Source of the DNA: Oscillospiraceae bacterium
GTDB lineage: Bacteria > Bacillota > Clostridia > Oscillospirales > Oscillospiraceae
Assembly: GCA_017436785.1 (NCBI GenBank)
Contig: JAFSCK010000165.1
Coordinates: 1 to 32,065 of the forward strand
Reading direction: 5' to 3'
DNA length: 32,065 nucleotides
The notes below the pieces were generated by a model, which saw only the letters and a list, made by a program, of their open reading frames with translations, was not told where the DNA came from and did no database searches. Below, in pieces: positions 16,305 through 24,890 of the stretch (positions are counted from its first letter, which is position 1; each line of letters starts with the position of its first letter). Position numbers and translations under genes: made by a program.

Positions 16305-19256
16305 TTATGCTGTCTTTTTCTTGCTGCGAATCATCATGAATGCACTGCCTGCGGTGGCAACTGCCAGAACGCCGATCAGGATGTACAGTGCCATCTGCCA
16401 CCAGGGAGTGACAGCAACAACGGTAGCATTGCCCACATTCATAGCATGACTATGGGTAATAGAGTAAGCAATGTTCTTGGTTGCTCTCTGTACTGCGGTG
16501 ACAATGGCAGGATCCTTATCCAGACCGTCCAGCGTTGCCATACCCATGGAGTAGCCGTCCCACAGGTCCTGGCCAGCCAGAACACCCATACGGTAATCCA
16601 TGTAGTTTGCCATGACAGAGCAGTCGGTGATGGCCGCGCCGGTCATGCCCCACTCATCGCGCAGGATGCCGGTCATCAGGCCGTAATGAGCGCCTGCCCA
16701 AACGACACCAATGCGGTTGAAGGAGCTCATGACGCCCATGCCGCCGCCTTCCACGATGCTGCCCTCGAATCCTTCCAGATAGACTTCGCGGATAGCCTGC
16801 TCGTTGGACCAGGTGGAGATGCCGTAACGGCCTTCCTCCTGATCGTTCAGTGCAAAGTGCTTGGTAAAGACATATACGCCTCTGTCCTGAATGCCCTTGA
16901 CCTCAGCGGCAGCCATCTTGCCGGACAGCCAGCCGTCTTCGGAGTAGTACTCAAAGTTTCTGCCGGAGTAAGGCGTTCTATGAATGTTGGCGCCGGGGCC
17001 ATAGATGCCGGAGAATGCGGTGCCGGAGCCATCTGTGGCATGCATGAAGTCCTCGCCGATGCACTTGCCCACTTCGTTCAGCAGTTCCAGATTAAAGGTA
17101 GCTGCCATCACATCCTCAGAGGTGTAAGCCATGGCACTGTTGCCGCCTACAAGGCTCTTGGTAAAGCCCTGAGGTCCGTTTTCATCATTGGTGCCGGGCA
17201 GATTGATGGAAGGAACAGGCTGGGTCAGATGGAAGCCGTTATAGATCAGATTGGTCATCTCGGTGTAAGGTACCTGGCTGATCAGATCTGCCCAAGCAGG
17301 ATCATCCACTGCTGCGGTTGCAAAATCACCTGCAGTCAAGGTTCCGGAAACACCCATTGCAGGAACAGTGGTGACATCGGAGTAGTACTTCTGCTTCATC
17401 TTCTCGACGATAGCAACTCTGCCGCTCTCTTCGTGGGTCAGGCCGTCTGCCCACATGGTTTCGGTAATACGCAGGGTTGCGGTGGTGGGCCAGGTGCCTT
17501 CCCAGTCGTTACGGGACAGATAGGTAATTGTCTGACCCTCTGCACCCTCATAGAAATTCAGGTTTGCATCATCAAACAGGTTGGTAATGGCGTTGCCGGT
17601 CGCAGAGGATACAGCATAGGTGGTAGTATCCATCTCTGCCAGAGTCCACTTTGCAGTCAGGGAAGCGTCACCGGTGCCGCTCATACGGGAAGCATCAGCA
17701 CCCTTAGCCATCAGGATGTTGTTGATAGCGTCATGAGCATCACGGCCCACAGTGAAGTAGTAGTCACCTGCATCCAGAATGTAGGTCTTGGCCTTCATGT
17801 AATCGTAGGAAGTCAGATCTTCCTTATCCACAGTAATGGTAAAATGCTCTGTTGCGCCAGCTGCGATCATCTTCTTATCGAAGCCACAGATCTCAACAGC
17901 AGCCTTTTCCACCAGATTGTCGATGTCATACTGGGTGTAAGGAGACTGGAAGTAGATCTGAACAGTATGCTTTCCGTCAACATCACCTACATTTTTGACA
18001 TCCACATCGACTTGAATGGTCTCGCCCTTATCTTCAACGGAGAAGTTGGAATACTCAAATTCGGTGTAGCTCAGACCATAACCAAAGGGGAACGCAACAT
18101 CATCATCGTAGACATATTCGCCTGCGTTGCCCTGATTCAGGACATAGTCCTCATAACGGGTCTCAAAGTAGCGGTAACCAACATAGATGCCTTCGGCATA
18201 GACCAGATAATCAGAGTTACACTTGCCAATACCGGCATCAGTATTATTCTGTGCAGTGGCAGTGTCGTAATTGGCTGCATTGGTATACTTGTATGCACCA
18301 AAGTTCTGCATTGCAGGAGAGGAATGGTTGTCCTTCAAGAAAGTATCCACAATACGGCCGGAGGGGTTGATGTCACCGACCAGAATATCAGCGACTGCGT
18401 TGATGCCGGTCATACCCACGTCGCCGATCCACAGGACTGCATCGATGCCGTAGTCGTCAACAAAGTCCAGCTGCAGCGCATTGGAGGAGTTAAGCAGCAC
18501 AACGATCTTTTTGAAGGTACCCTGCTCCTTCAGCTGCTCCAGATTCTCGAACATCTCGATTTCTTCCTTGCAAAGGCGCAGGTAATCACCGTCAGTCATG
18601 TACTCTTCCAGTTCAGGAAGACCGCTGGGCAGGTCAGCACCTTCACCACCGGAACGGGCCAGCACAACAAGGGCCACATCGCCGTAGTTTGCCCAGGTGC
18701 CCTTCAGAGCATCGCTATACTTTTCCCAAGGAACTTCATTGATTCGATACTGTGCCTGATTGCCGCCGGTGGTATCCGCGTTGACGCGCTTATAGCCAGC
18801 AGTAGCATAGAATTTCCACTGGTCAGGATTCACAGTACCCTCGCCGAAGGATGCTTCCAAAGCCGCCTTCAGGGAAACTGCATCAGCAGCAGATACCTGA
18901 CCGGAACCGGTGCCACCATACATCAGGTTAAATGCAGACTGGGAGAAGGGGGTGATCTTGCTGCCCTTCGCCAGAGGCAAGGTGTTGTCGCGGTTTACCA
19001 GCAGGGCTGCACCCTCACCTTCAACCGTTTCACATAGCTGCTTTTCATAAGCAACCAGATCTTCTTCATTTTCGTAATTAGTCCAGAAATAGATTTCTGC
19101 ATTGGGATCCGCAATGATCTTCTGAGTGGTTGCACCCAGAGTAACATTGATAACGGTTGCGAATGCGTTGGTCACCGGGATCGCTATGATCGAGATAACC
19201 AAAAGCACTGCAAGAACGGCTGTCAGGATCGTCCAAAGCTTATTAGGTTTCTTCAT
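16305..19256 (-). CDS. Membrane-anchored GH3 family glycosidase with reversed domain order
   Basis: This is a 983-residue exported enzyme. The hydrophobic N terminus (about 7-30, followed by an AFA site) is a signal peptide or anchor. The C terminus has a membrane helix at about 954-976 preceded by TPWWQ and followed by the basic tail RSKKKTA. The domain order is reversed from usual GH3. The alpha/beta sandwich comes first (RSGGEGADL with likely acid/base Glu205, FPFGYGLSYTEFEYSN near 400), then Fn3, and then the barrel. The barrel carries GRNFEYYSED, FTKHFALN and AAITDCS with likely nucleophile Asp878. Such reversed order has been described for some clostridial beta-glucosidases. The enzyme would trim beta-glucosides at the cell surface. 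ATG follows AAGGAGG by nine bases. It leads a transcript with GH2, GH43 and GDPD genes, and a close paralogue is at 29434-32065. Confidence 0.94.
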   Translation of the reverse strand: MKKPNKLWTILTAVLAVLLVISIIAIPVTNAFATVINVTLGATTQKIIADPNAEIYFWTNYENEEDLVAYEKQLCETVEGEGAALLVNRDNTLPLAKGSKITPFSQSAFNLMYGGTGSGQVSAADAVSLKAALEASFGEGTVNPDQWKFYATAGYKRVNADTTGGNQAQYRINEVPWEKYSDALKGTWANYGDVALVVLARSGGEGADLPSGLPELEEYMTDGDYLRLCKEEIEMFENLEQLKEQGTFKKIVVLLNSSNALQLDFVDDYGIDAVLWIGDVGMTGINAVADILVGDINPSGRIVDTFLKDNHSSPAMQNFGAYKYTNAANYDTATAQNNTDAGIGKCNSDYLVYAEGIYVGYRYFETRYEDYVLNQGNAGEYVYDDDVAFPFGYGLSYTEFEYSNFSVEDKGETIQVDVDVKNVGDVDGKHTVQIYFQSPYTQYDIDNLVEKAAVEICGFDKKMIAAGATEHFTITVDKEDLTSYDYMKAKTYILDAGDYYFTVGRDAHDAINNILMAKGADASRMSGTGDASLTAKWTLAEMDTTTYAVSSATGNAITNLFDDANLNFYEGAEGQTITYLSRNDWEGTWPTTATLRITETMWADGLTHEESGRVAIVEKMKQKYYSDVTTVPAMGVSGTLTAGDFATAAVDDPAWADLISQVPYTEMTNLIYNGFHLTQPVPSINLPGTNDENGPQGFTKSLVGGNSAMAYTSEDVMAATFNLELLNEVGKCIGEDFMHATDGSGTAFSGIYGPGANIHRTPYSGRNFEYYSEDGWLSGKMAAAEVKGIQDRGVYVFTKHFALNDQEEGRYGISTWSNEQAIREVYLEGFEGSIVEGGGMGVMSSFNRIGVVWAGAHYGLMTGILRDEWGMTGAAITDCSVMANYMDYRMGVLAGQDLWDGYSMGMATLDGLDKDPAIVTAVQRATKNIAYSITHSHAMNVGNATVVAVTPWWQMALYILIGVLAVATAGSAFMMIRSKKKTA

Positions 19257-19366
19257 TGCATATTTCCTCCTTAACAGGCTATTTTACAGTTACAATATAC
19301 AATTTATTTTCATGTCTTCCTAGTGAAACATCGCAAACTTACCAAATGATAGCATAAGTTTATAGG

Positions 19367-19396
19367 AAGAGCGCCGGACAAATGCCCGGCGCTCTT
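19367..19396. terminator. Hairpin terminator after the lipoprotein gene
   Basis: An 11-bp perfect inverted repeat (AAGAGCGCCGG / CCGGCGCTCTT) with an 8-base loop lies 28 bases after the stop of the 440-residue lipoprotein gene, in the 168-bp gap before the next GH3 gene. Its U-tail on the minus strand is weak, so partial read-through to the downstream genes is possible. Confidence 0.7.
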
Positions 19397-19424
19397 GTTG
19401 GTTTATAGCGGGATCTTAAATTGC

Positions 19425-20747
19425 TTATTCAGCCTTGGTGGCAGTGTTGCCATCAACAGTCCAGTTCTCAGCGCCAACGCCAGTCCAGATCTGAGCGAAG
19501 GCGCCCAGAGTCTCAGCATCGGGAGCGGTAACGGTCAGAGCGTTGTCGGTCAGGGTGTAGGTGAAGCCCTCACGGGACATGCCGTATGCGGGGAATTCGA
19601 CCTTCATGTTGGTCTCATCCAGGCACAGCAGAGCCAGATCGCCAGCGTTATAAGCATTGACGATACCGGTCATGCTGTGGTCCTCGTTCAGGATATATGC
19701 ATGCTTCACAGCCATCCAGATCTGTGCGCCATAGCCTTCCAGCTCGCCAGCGGGAGTCAGGACAACTGCGCTGCCGATCTTCTCATAGGTGCAGGGAATG
19801 TCAGTGAAGACCTTCAGGTTTGCGGTACCATCGTCCTTCAGGGTCAACTCACCGGTGGTAGCGTTGCCGCCCAGATCCACGGAAACGGTGTAGGGAGCAT
19901 CAGCACTGACCTCAGCGCTGGGCAGAACGGAAACATCCTCGCAGACATAGACATAGTCGGTGGTGTAGTTGCCATCAAGGCTGCGGCTGTAGGTGAAGGA
20001 AGCCTTGTTGCCGTCCATGGTGACTTCAACAGCCTCACCGCCCACGGAAATGGTCACGCCGTCAGCAGTCTTGGTCCACTTGCCGTCTGCGAACTGGTCG
20101 TAGCCAGCATACAGCAGCAGGGTGCCGTCAGCCTGCAGGTAAGCAGTGCCGTTCTTCTCAGCATCCACGAAGGTACCAACATGCTCGGGAGCAGTGAAGG
20201 TAATGGCATAAGCCTGAACAAATGCATTGTCATCGGCATAGGTCTTCTCTTCCTTGCCTTCCATGGTAGCTACACGGGTGTAAGCCTGGCCAGGAACCAC
20301 GGGGAAGGTCATGTCGAAGCTGTAAACACCGGCCACGTCATAAGCATAGCAGGTCTGTGCGTTAGCCTCAGCACCGTTGCTGTCGATATATGCCAGCTTG
20401 ATCTGCAGGCAGGGAACGCCGTCCTTCTCAACTTCCTTCCAGGTACCGGACAGGTAGCTCTGAGTGTAGGACTCGTTAGTAGCCACATCGGAAGCGTCAT
20501 AGCTGCCGAAAGCATACTTGTCGCAGACAGCAGTGCCATCGGCGTTCAGTTCCAGCAGGAAGGCTGCGTTCAGGAAGGAGGAGAAGCCGCCGCTTTCCTC
20601 AAACTTGCCGTAGAACTGATAGGACTTGGTTGCAGCGGGAGCAGTGGTCTCCTTGGGAGCAGTTGTCTCGTTGTCGCCGCCACCGCAGGCTGCCAGCATG
20701 CCGACCAGCATCATAGCTGCCAGCACCAGAGCAATGATCTTTTTCAT
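19425..20747 (-). CDS. Lipoprotein of unknown function with repeated beta-rich units
   Basis: This is a 440-residue exported lipoprotein. The signal peptide MKKIIALVLAAMMLVGMLAA is followed by the lipidated Cys21 and a Thr/Ala/Pro linker. The mature protein is acidic and beta-rich, with repeated 'LxADGTAxxDxY...GTWK' style strands (for example ELNADGTAVCDKYAFG, YLQADGTLLLYAGYDQF, TLKDDGTANLKVF). This suggests three or so similar META/lipocalin-like or beta-sandwich modules. No catalytic signature is seen. Its gene is the last of a four-gene unit (lipoprotein, surface GH3, small membrane protein, this lipoprotein), with a hairpin after it. It could be a glycan-binding or scaffold partner of the surface GH3, which is inference from position only. 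ATG follows AGGAGG. Confidence 0.85.
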   Translation of the reverse strand: MKKIIALVLAAMMLVGMLAACGGGDNETTAPKETTAPAATKSYQFYGKFEESGGFSSFLNAAFLLELNADGTAVCDKYAFGSYDASDVATNESYTQSYLSGTWKEVEKDGVPCLQIKLAYIDSNGAEANAQTCYAYDVAGVYSFDMTFPVVPGQAYTRVATMEGKEEKTYADDNAFVQAYAITFTAPEHVGTFVDAEKNGTAYLQADGTLLLYAGYDQFADGKWTKTADGVTISVGGEAVEVTMDGNKASFTYSRSLDGNYTTDYVYVCEDVSVLPSAEVSADAPYTVSVDLGGNATTGELTLKDDGTANLKVFTDIPCTYEKIGSAVVLTPAGELEGYGAQIWMAVKHAYILNEDHSMTGIVNAYNAGDLALLCLDETNMKVEFPAYGMSREGFTYTLTDNALTVTAPDAETLGAFAQIWTGVGAENWTVDGNTATKAE

Positions 20748-20764
20748 TTGTGTTTTCCTCCTAG

Positions 20765-21175
20765 TTACTTTTTGTTATGTTCCATAAAGGCAGCCACAAC
20801 TATGCAAACAGTCGCAACGCCAAAAATTATGGCAAAGATCAGCGCGAGGGTAAAGTTTCCGCCAAAGAAAGGAACGCCGGTCAGGACATCCGCCAGCGGA
20901 TAGGCAGATTCCACCAGATGGTTGGCAAAAGCCAGGCTGAGGCAAGCACCTGTGACCAGCGGTCCAAAGCGCAGCCGCAGTGCTTCCGTTGCGATTCCAG
21001 CCAAGCCACCTGCGATCATGAATCCAAAGGTCATCCAGTTAAATACACGATCGACACTGTCACCGGCAGTGATCATGTACACCGCTACAAATGCAACGGC
21101 GCCCACAATTGCAAGGACACTTGCGAAGAAGGACAGGTAGAATCCAAGCTTTCTGTTCTCAAAGAGCTTTTTCAT
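20765..21175 (-). CDS. Small four-helix membrane protein, unknown function
   Basis: This is a 136-residue integral membrane protein with four predicted helices (about 12-35, 45-66, 72-92, 108-131). It has a basic N terminus (MKKLFENRK) and a short basic tail (EHNKK), so both ends probably face the cytosol. No transport or enzymatic motif was recognised. Its start codon lies one base after the stop of the surface GH3 gene, and the AAGGAGG site lies in that gene's end, so the two proteins are made together. The 440-residue lipoprotein follows 17 bases later. A role in anchoring or organising the C-terminal membrane helix of GH3 is possible but not shown by sequence. Confidence 0.8.
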   Translation of the reverse strand: MKKLFENRKLGFYLSFFASVLAIVGAVAFVAVYMITAGDSVDRVFNWMTFGFMIAGGLAGIATEALRLRFGPLVTGACLSLAFANHLVESAYPLADVLTGVPFFGGNFTLALIFAIIFGVATVCIVVAAFMEHNKK

Positions 21176-21176
21176 C

Positions 21177-24056
21177 TTACTTCTCCTCCTTCTTCTTTTT
21201 GCAGGTAGTCAGCAGGAACATTGCCACACTTCCCACATACAGCGCAGCTACACCAACATTCAGACCTATCATCGCAGGCTTCCACCAGGGCGTGTAATTC
21301 TCTACGACCACTTCCTTGGACAGGCCGTTGATCAGGTTGGAACGGCTCATAGTATACAGGTAATACTTCGCAGTCTCGCGGAGCTTACCCCAGATGTGTC
21401 CGTCCTTATTCTTGGTCACCAGGCTTGTAGCCTCAGCTACACGGCCGGGATCGTTGTTGAACTGGTTGGTACCTGCATGGAGGCTATCAGGAGTACCCAT
21501 ATAGGATGCAGAGTCCTTAGATGAGTCGGTCATATTGATGCCGTTAAAGCCCCACTCATTACGCAGAACCTGAGTCTGAATCTCATAGTCCGCAGCGGAG
21601 GGAACACAGCCTACGCGGTTGAAAGCAGTCATGGTAGCCAGAGAGCGATCCTTCTGCAGCGCGCCCTCAAATCCCTTCAGCGGGCCCTGACGCAGTGCCT
21701 GCTCAGTCATAAAGGTTGCAACACCATGACGGTTGGTTTCCTGATCATTGCCGCAGAAGTGCTTGATGGTGCCCACACAGCCCTTCTTTGCCATAGCAAG
21801 TGTCTGGACCTCACCACAGAGATAGGACATAATTGCGTCCTCGGAGTAGTACTCGAAATTACGGCCAGAATAGGGAGTTCTGTGAATATTGGCACCGGGC
21901 GCATAGATCTGACGGAAGCCGATCCAGTAGCTTTCCTCCGCGATAAAGTCGCCGCGCTTTTCCAGCATTTCCTTGTTGAAGGTGGAAGAGGCAACCATTT
22001 CCGCATTGAACAGCGTGCCCTGCTGGTGACCGTCAGGGCCATCACCGCCGGCATAGGCAGGCAAATCGATGGATTCAATCATATCCATGCCCATCTTATC
22101 GCCGGTAATCTGTGCCAGCTCGGTAACGCTCATCTGGTCAATGAACTCATCCCACTTGGGATCGTCAAAGGGAACATCCTTCATATCAATGAAGCTGATG
22201 CCATTGTCCTGCTTGTGCTTGTACACAGAGATATCAGGGGCATCCGAAGGTTTTTCGTACTGATAGTTCTCCATCAGATCCTTGATCTCATCTGTTGCAG
22301 TCAGATCAGTGACAGCAGTGGGGAAGGTATTCCAGTCAGCGCGGGTCATATAGGTCACTGCATCTTCGATGAAGTAGTTGATATCCCGATCCTCAAAGAT
22401 GTTAGAAACCAGATTTCCGGTGCGCTGAGAGGTTGCGTAGGTGGTATTGTCCAGTGCAGTCAGCGTATCCTTGACAGTCTTTGCAGCATCGCCGTCTACA
22501 GGGTTACCCTCTGCATCGTACATACCGGTGATACCCTTGGCAGCCATCACATTATTCAGTGCGTCATGGGCATCGTCACCAATAGCAAAGTAGTAGTCAC
22601 CAGCATCGAAAACATAGCAGCCCTGCTTGGATGTATCCGCACCATTGACCGCATTGCTGTCATAGGTAGCAAAGATGTAATCGGAGAACTGGATGGTAAC
22701 AGTCTCACTCTCCCCTGCTGCCAGAGCAGAGGTCTTTGCAAAGTCTACAAGCTGGATAGCGCTCTTTTCCGCCTGTCCTGCTTCATAGGGCAGCTGCACA
22801 TAGAGCTGGACTACATCCTTGGACTTGCCGGTGTAAGTTTCATCACCGTTATTGGTGACCTTTACCTGGGCAGTGACCATGTGGGTGGTCTTGTCCCACT
22901 CCACACTCAGAAGCTCCTGCGTAAAGTCAGCATAGCTCTGGCCTGCACCAAAGGTGAATACCATTTCGTCCGCATAGTTCCATGCGCCATTCTGGGAGGC
23001 ATAGACGCCCTTAGCGCTGGTTGCATTATTGATGCCCAGGATCTCGTCCTGATAGCGGGTCTCATAGTACTTGTAACCCACATAAATACCCTCGGCATAG
23101 ATCAGGTACTTATTCTTATACAAGCCAGTCAGATTGGTAAAGGTGTAATCACCCATATTCTGCATAGCTGCACTGGACAGAGAATTGGTTGCATAAGTGA
23201 TGACATTCCGTCCGGAGGGGTCAGCCTTACCGGTCAGAATATTGACTACGCCGTGCATGCCATAGTTACCGGTGTAACCGATCCACAGGCAGGCATCCAC
23301 GCCGTATTCCTCCAGCCAGCCCAGTTCCATGGCATAGCCGGAGTTCAGGACCACGATGATCTTATCGAACTTACCGGAGTCCCGAATCATGGTCAGGGTA
23401 TCGATCTCCTCCTGATGCAGCGCCAGCTCGGGAACGCCCACAGGACCTTCCTGCCAGTCGCCCTGAAGGCCGTGGTTCAGGTCGCCCTCTTCGCCGCCGT
23501 AACGGCTCATGACATAGATCGCAGCGTCGCCGTAATCAGCAAACGAGTTTTCTGTTCCAGCATAGGCAGAGGCGGGGAGCTCACCGATCAGGCCGGTCTT
23601 AGTACGCTGAGAGGGGGTATTTACGATTGCGTTGTACACCGTCTCGTTAACCTTGACACCGGCTTCCTTCAGTGCGTCATACAGGTTGATGCCTGTATTG
23701 GCAGGGCCGCCGGAGCCACCGTGGTAAACCGGTGTTGCCGCGGCATAGCCAAAGAGGGTGACGCTGGCAGTCTCGGACAGGGGCAGTGCATTGTTCACAT
23801 TTCTCAGAAGGACAGAACCTTCCTCCTGGCTTTCGATCAGATATGCCTTCTGGGCGGAGCGCATTTCCTCCATGGAGGCATAGTCGGATTTATAGTATGT
23901 AGTATCATCAGTTGCGGAAATAGCGGGGGGCAGTGTTCCCAAGAAGAGATTGACATCGCCCTCACGGGTAAATGCCAAGCTTGTACCAAAGCTGGTCAAG
24001 CACAGCAGCAAAGACATTACAGCTGCCAAACCCCGCCAAAGGTTACTTTTTTTCAT
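21177..24056 (-). CDS. Membrane-anchored GH3-like glycosidase, divergent paralogue
   Basis: This 959-residue protein has an N-terminal signal peptide (to about residue 29, SLAF) and a C-terminal membrane helix (about 927-951) after YTPWWKP, ending CKKKKEEK. It has the same reversed GH3 order as its neighbour. The alpha/beta sandwich is first (SRYGGEEGDL, acid/base region; VFTFGAGQSYADF), then an Fn3-like part, then the barrel with GRNFEYYSED, TIKHFCGNDQ and NMTDSS (likely nucleophile Asp844). The acid/base motif differs from the other two anchored GH3s (GGEEGDL instead of GGEGADL), and it lacks their usual 'MDYRMGVLAGQD' segment after the nucleophile, so its specificity probably differs. ATG follows CGGAGGG. 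It is co-transcribed with a lipoprotein upstream (32-bp gap) and a four-helix protein downstream (1-bp gap). GH3 membership is firm; activity is untested. Confidence 0.92.
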   Translation of the reverse strand: MKKSNLWRGLAAVMSLLLCLTSFGTSLAFTREGDVNLFLGTLPPAISATDDTTYYKSDYASMEEMRSAQKAYLIESQEEGSVLLRNVNNALPLSETASVTLFGYAAATPVYHGGSGGPANTGINLYDALKEAGVKVNETVYNAIVNTPSQRTKTGLIGELPASAYAGTENSFADYGDAAIYVMSRYGGEEGDLNHGLQGDWQEGPVGVPELALHQEEIDTLTMIRDSGKFDKIIVVLNSGYAMELGWLEEYGVDACLWIGYTGNYGMHGVVNILTGKADPSGRNVITYATNSLSSAAMQNMGDYTFTNLTGLYKNKYLIYAEGIYVGYKYYETRYQDEILGINNATSAKGVYASQNGAWNYADEMVFTFGAGQSYADFTQELLSVEWDKTTHMVTAQVKVTNNGDETYTGKSKDVVQLYVQLPYEAGQAEKSAIQLVDFAKTSALAAGESETVTIQFSDYIFATYDSNAVNGADTSKQGCYVFDAGDYYFAIGDDAHDALNNVMAAKGITGMYDAEGNPVDGDAAKTVKDTLTALDNTTYATSQRTGNLVSNIFEDRDINYFIEDAVTYMTRADWNTFPTAVTDLTATDEIKDLMENYQYEKPSDAPDISVYKHKQDNGISFIDMKDVPFDDPKWDEFIDQMSVTELAQITGDKMGMDMIESIDLPAYAGGDGPDGHQQGTLFNAEMVASSTFNKEMLEKRGDFIAEESYWIGFRQIYAPGANIHRTPYSGRNFEYYSEDAIMSYLCGEVQTLAMAKKGCVGTIKHFCGNDQETNRHGVATFMTEQALRQGPLKGFEGALQKDRSLATMTAFNRVGCVPSAADYEIQTQVLRNEWGFNGINMTDSSKDSASYMGTPDSLHAGTNQFNNDPGRVAEATSLVTKNKDGHIWGKLRETAKYYLYTMSRSNLINGLSKEVVVENYTPWWKPAMIGLNVGVAALYVGSVAMFLLTTCKKKKEEK

Positions 24057-24088
24057 AAAGATCCCTCCGGGAGATTGTTGACTATTTC

Positions 24089-24709
24089 TTATTCGGGAAA
24101 TACCAGCTCGGTGAAGTCGAAGCTAAAGGTCTTCTGATTGGCCTGAATGGTGACCTCAGAGAAAGCCATGCTCTTCAGATACTGCTCAGCAGTCCAGGGC
24201 TCGGCATTCTCGTCGTAAATGGGTGCGCCAGTGGTCTGGTCATAACCAGTTGCAGGAACTACCAGCTTACCCATCTGATCAGTCCAATTGTCAGTATCCA
24301 GCCAGTAGGTCTGATCATAGGTCTTCACAACACGGGTAGGAGCAGAGATGGTGATGTCCAGCAGATCCTCATCCAGCTCGTTGACCTGGCTGGTGTAGGT
24401 GCCGTAGTACTTGGTGATAGAGTTGGTGCGCTCGTTGCCCTTGGCATCGTTGGTGGATTCTGCCAGCTCCAGAGCGGAGAAGGTGGACTCAGAAACGATC
24501 AGGCAGTAGGTATTGTCGTCCAGAATGGTCAGTTCCTGATGTGCGAAGGTGGTCAGGTAGTAGTTATAGGTGGGTCTCATGTTCTGGTAGCTCAGCTTTG
24601 CAGGGGACAGATACATGCCGGTAACCTTTGCTTCCTCCGCTGCACCGCAGGCGGTAAACAGACAGGCGACCAGAACGACGGTCAGAATGATGGACAGTAG
24701 CTTTTTCAT
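24089..24709 (-). CDS. Small lipoprotein, first gene of the surface GH3 unit
   Basis: This 206-residue exported lipoprotein has the signal peptide MKKLLSIILTVVLVACLFTA followed by the lipidated Cys21. The rest is soluble, acidic and beta-rich, with no recognised domain or catalytic motif. A YYGTYTSQVN segment and strands such as TILDDNTYCLIVSES resemble the beta units of the larger lipoprotein in this cluster. It is the first gene after the divergent regulatory region shared with the two-component system, so it would be the first product when that region is active. ATG follows AAGGAGG. It could bind substrate at the surface or hold the following GH3 enzyme in place; neither is shown by sequence. 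Confidence 0.85.
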   Translation of the reverse strand: MKKLLSIILTVVLVACLFTACGAAEEAKVTGMYLSPAKLSYQNMRPTYNYYLTTFAHQELTILDDNTYCLIVSESTFSALELAESTNDAKGNERTNSITKYYGTYTSQVNELDEDLLDITISAPTRVVKTYDQTYWLDTDNWTDQMGKLVVPATGYDQTTGAPIYDENAEPWTAEQYLKSMAFSEVTIQANQKTFSFDFTELVFPE

Positions 24710-24730
24710 TGTTTTTCCTCCTTTGATTTA

Positions 24731-24744
24731 TGGGACAATTCCCA
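24731..24744 (-). other. Short hairpin in the leader of the lipoprotein/GH3 transcript
   Basis: TGGGA-CAAT-TCCCA forms a 5-bp stem about 10 bases upstream of the AAGGAGG site of the first lipoprotein gene. It may affect translation or stability, but it is short and could be chance. Confidence 0.3.
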
Positions 24745-24754
24745 CATTTTTACG

Positions 24755-24760
24755 ATTCTA
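24755..24760 (-). promoter_or_regulatory. Possible -10 box of the minus-strand glycosidase transcript
   Basis: TAGAAT on the minus strand lies about 45 bases upstream of the lipoprotein start. The -35 position (24778-24783) reads AAACAA, far from consensus. This fits a promoter needing an activator, and the nearest copy of the 21-bp-period repeat ends 11 bases upstream of that -35 position. Confidence 0.35.
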
Positions 24761-24794
24761 TCTTAGGTTTTTTCTGTTTGTTTCGCAATATAAA

Positions 24795-24847
24795 CCGCGT
24801 AACCTTATCCCCCTACCGCACAACCTCAAGTTTTAACAGCATAACCT
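24795..24847. promoter_or_regulatory. Three direct repeats at 21-bp period: candidate LytTR response-regulator binding array
   Basis: An 11-bp element with pattern C[C/A]GC[G/A][T/C]AACCT occurs at 24795-24805 (CCGCGTAACCT), 24816-24826 (CCGCACAACCT) and 24837-24847 (CAGCATAACCT). The period is exactly 21 bases, two helical turns. LytTR regulators such as AgrA bind direct repeats spaced about 21-22 bp, usually just upstream of a promoter. Here the array lies between the two divergent promoters: the last copy ends 14 bases before the TTGACT -35 box of the two-component operon, and the first lies 11 bases from the minus-strand -35 position. The binding assignment is inference; the repeats are seen directly. 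Confidence 0.7.
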
Positions 24848-24861
24848 ATCCCCCAGCTTCA

Positions 24862-24890
24862 TTGACTTAATTTGGCGAAAATGCTATACT
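24862..24890 (+). promoter_or_regulatory. Sigma-A promoter of the two-component operon
   Basis: TTGACT (24862-24867) and TATACT (24885-24890) are separated by 17 bases, with a TGC extension before the -10 box. Transcription would start near 24897, giving a short leader before the AGAGGGTG ribosome site. Confidence 0.75.

Noticed and set aside
16200-19037. Very long plus-strand open frame of 945 codons opposite the surface GH3 gene
   Set aside because: It is the antisense of a recognised GH3 enzyme with catalytic motifs and ribosome site; the long frame results from the codon pattern of the real gene.
19395-20903. 502-codon plus-strand open frame opposite the 440-residue lipoprotein
   Set aside because: The minus-strand product has a textbook lipoprotein signal and ribosome site; the plus-strand frame has neither.
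21726-24137. 803-codon plus-strand open frame opposite the second anchored GH3 gene
   Set aside because: Antisense shadow of a GH3 coding region; no recognisable domain and no ribosome site.
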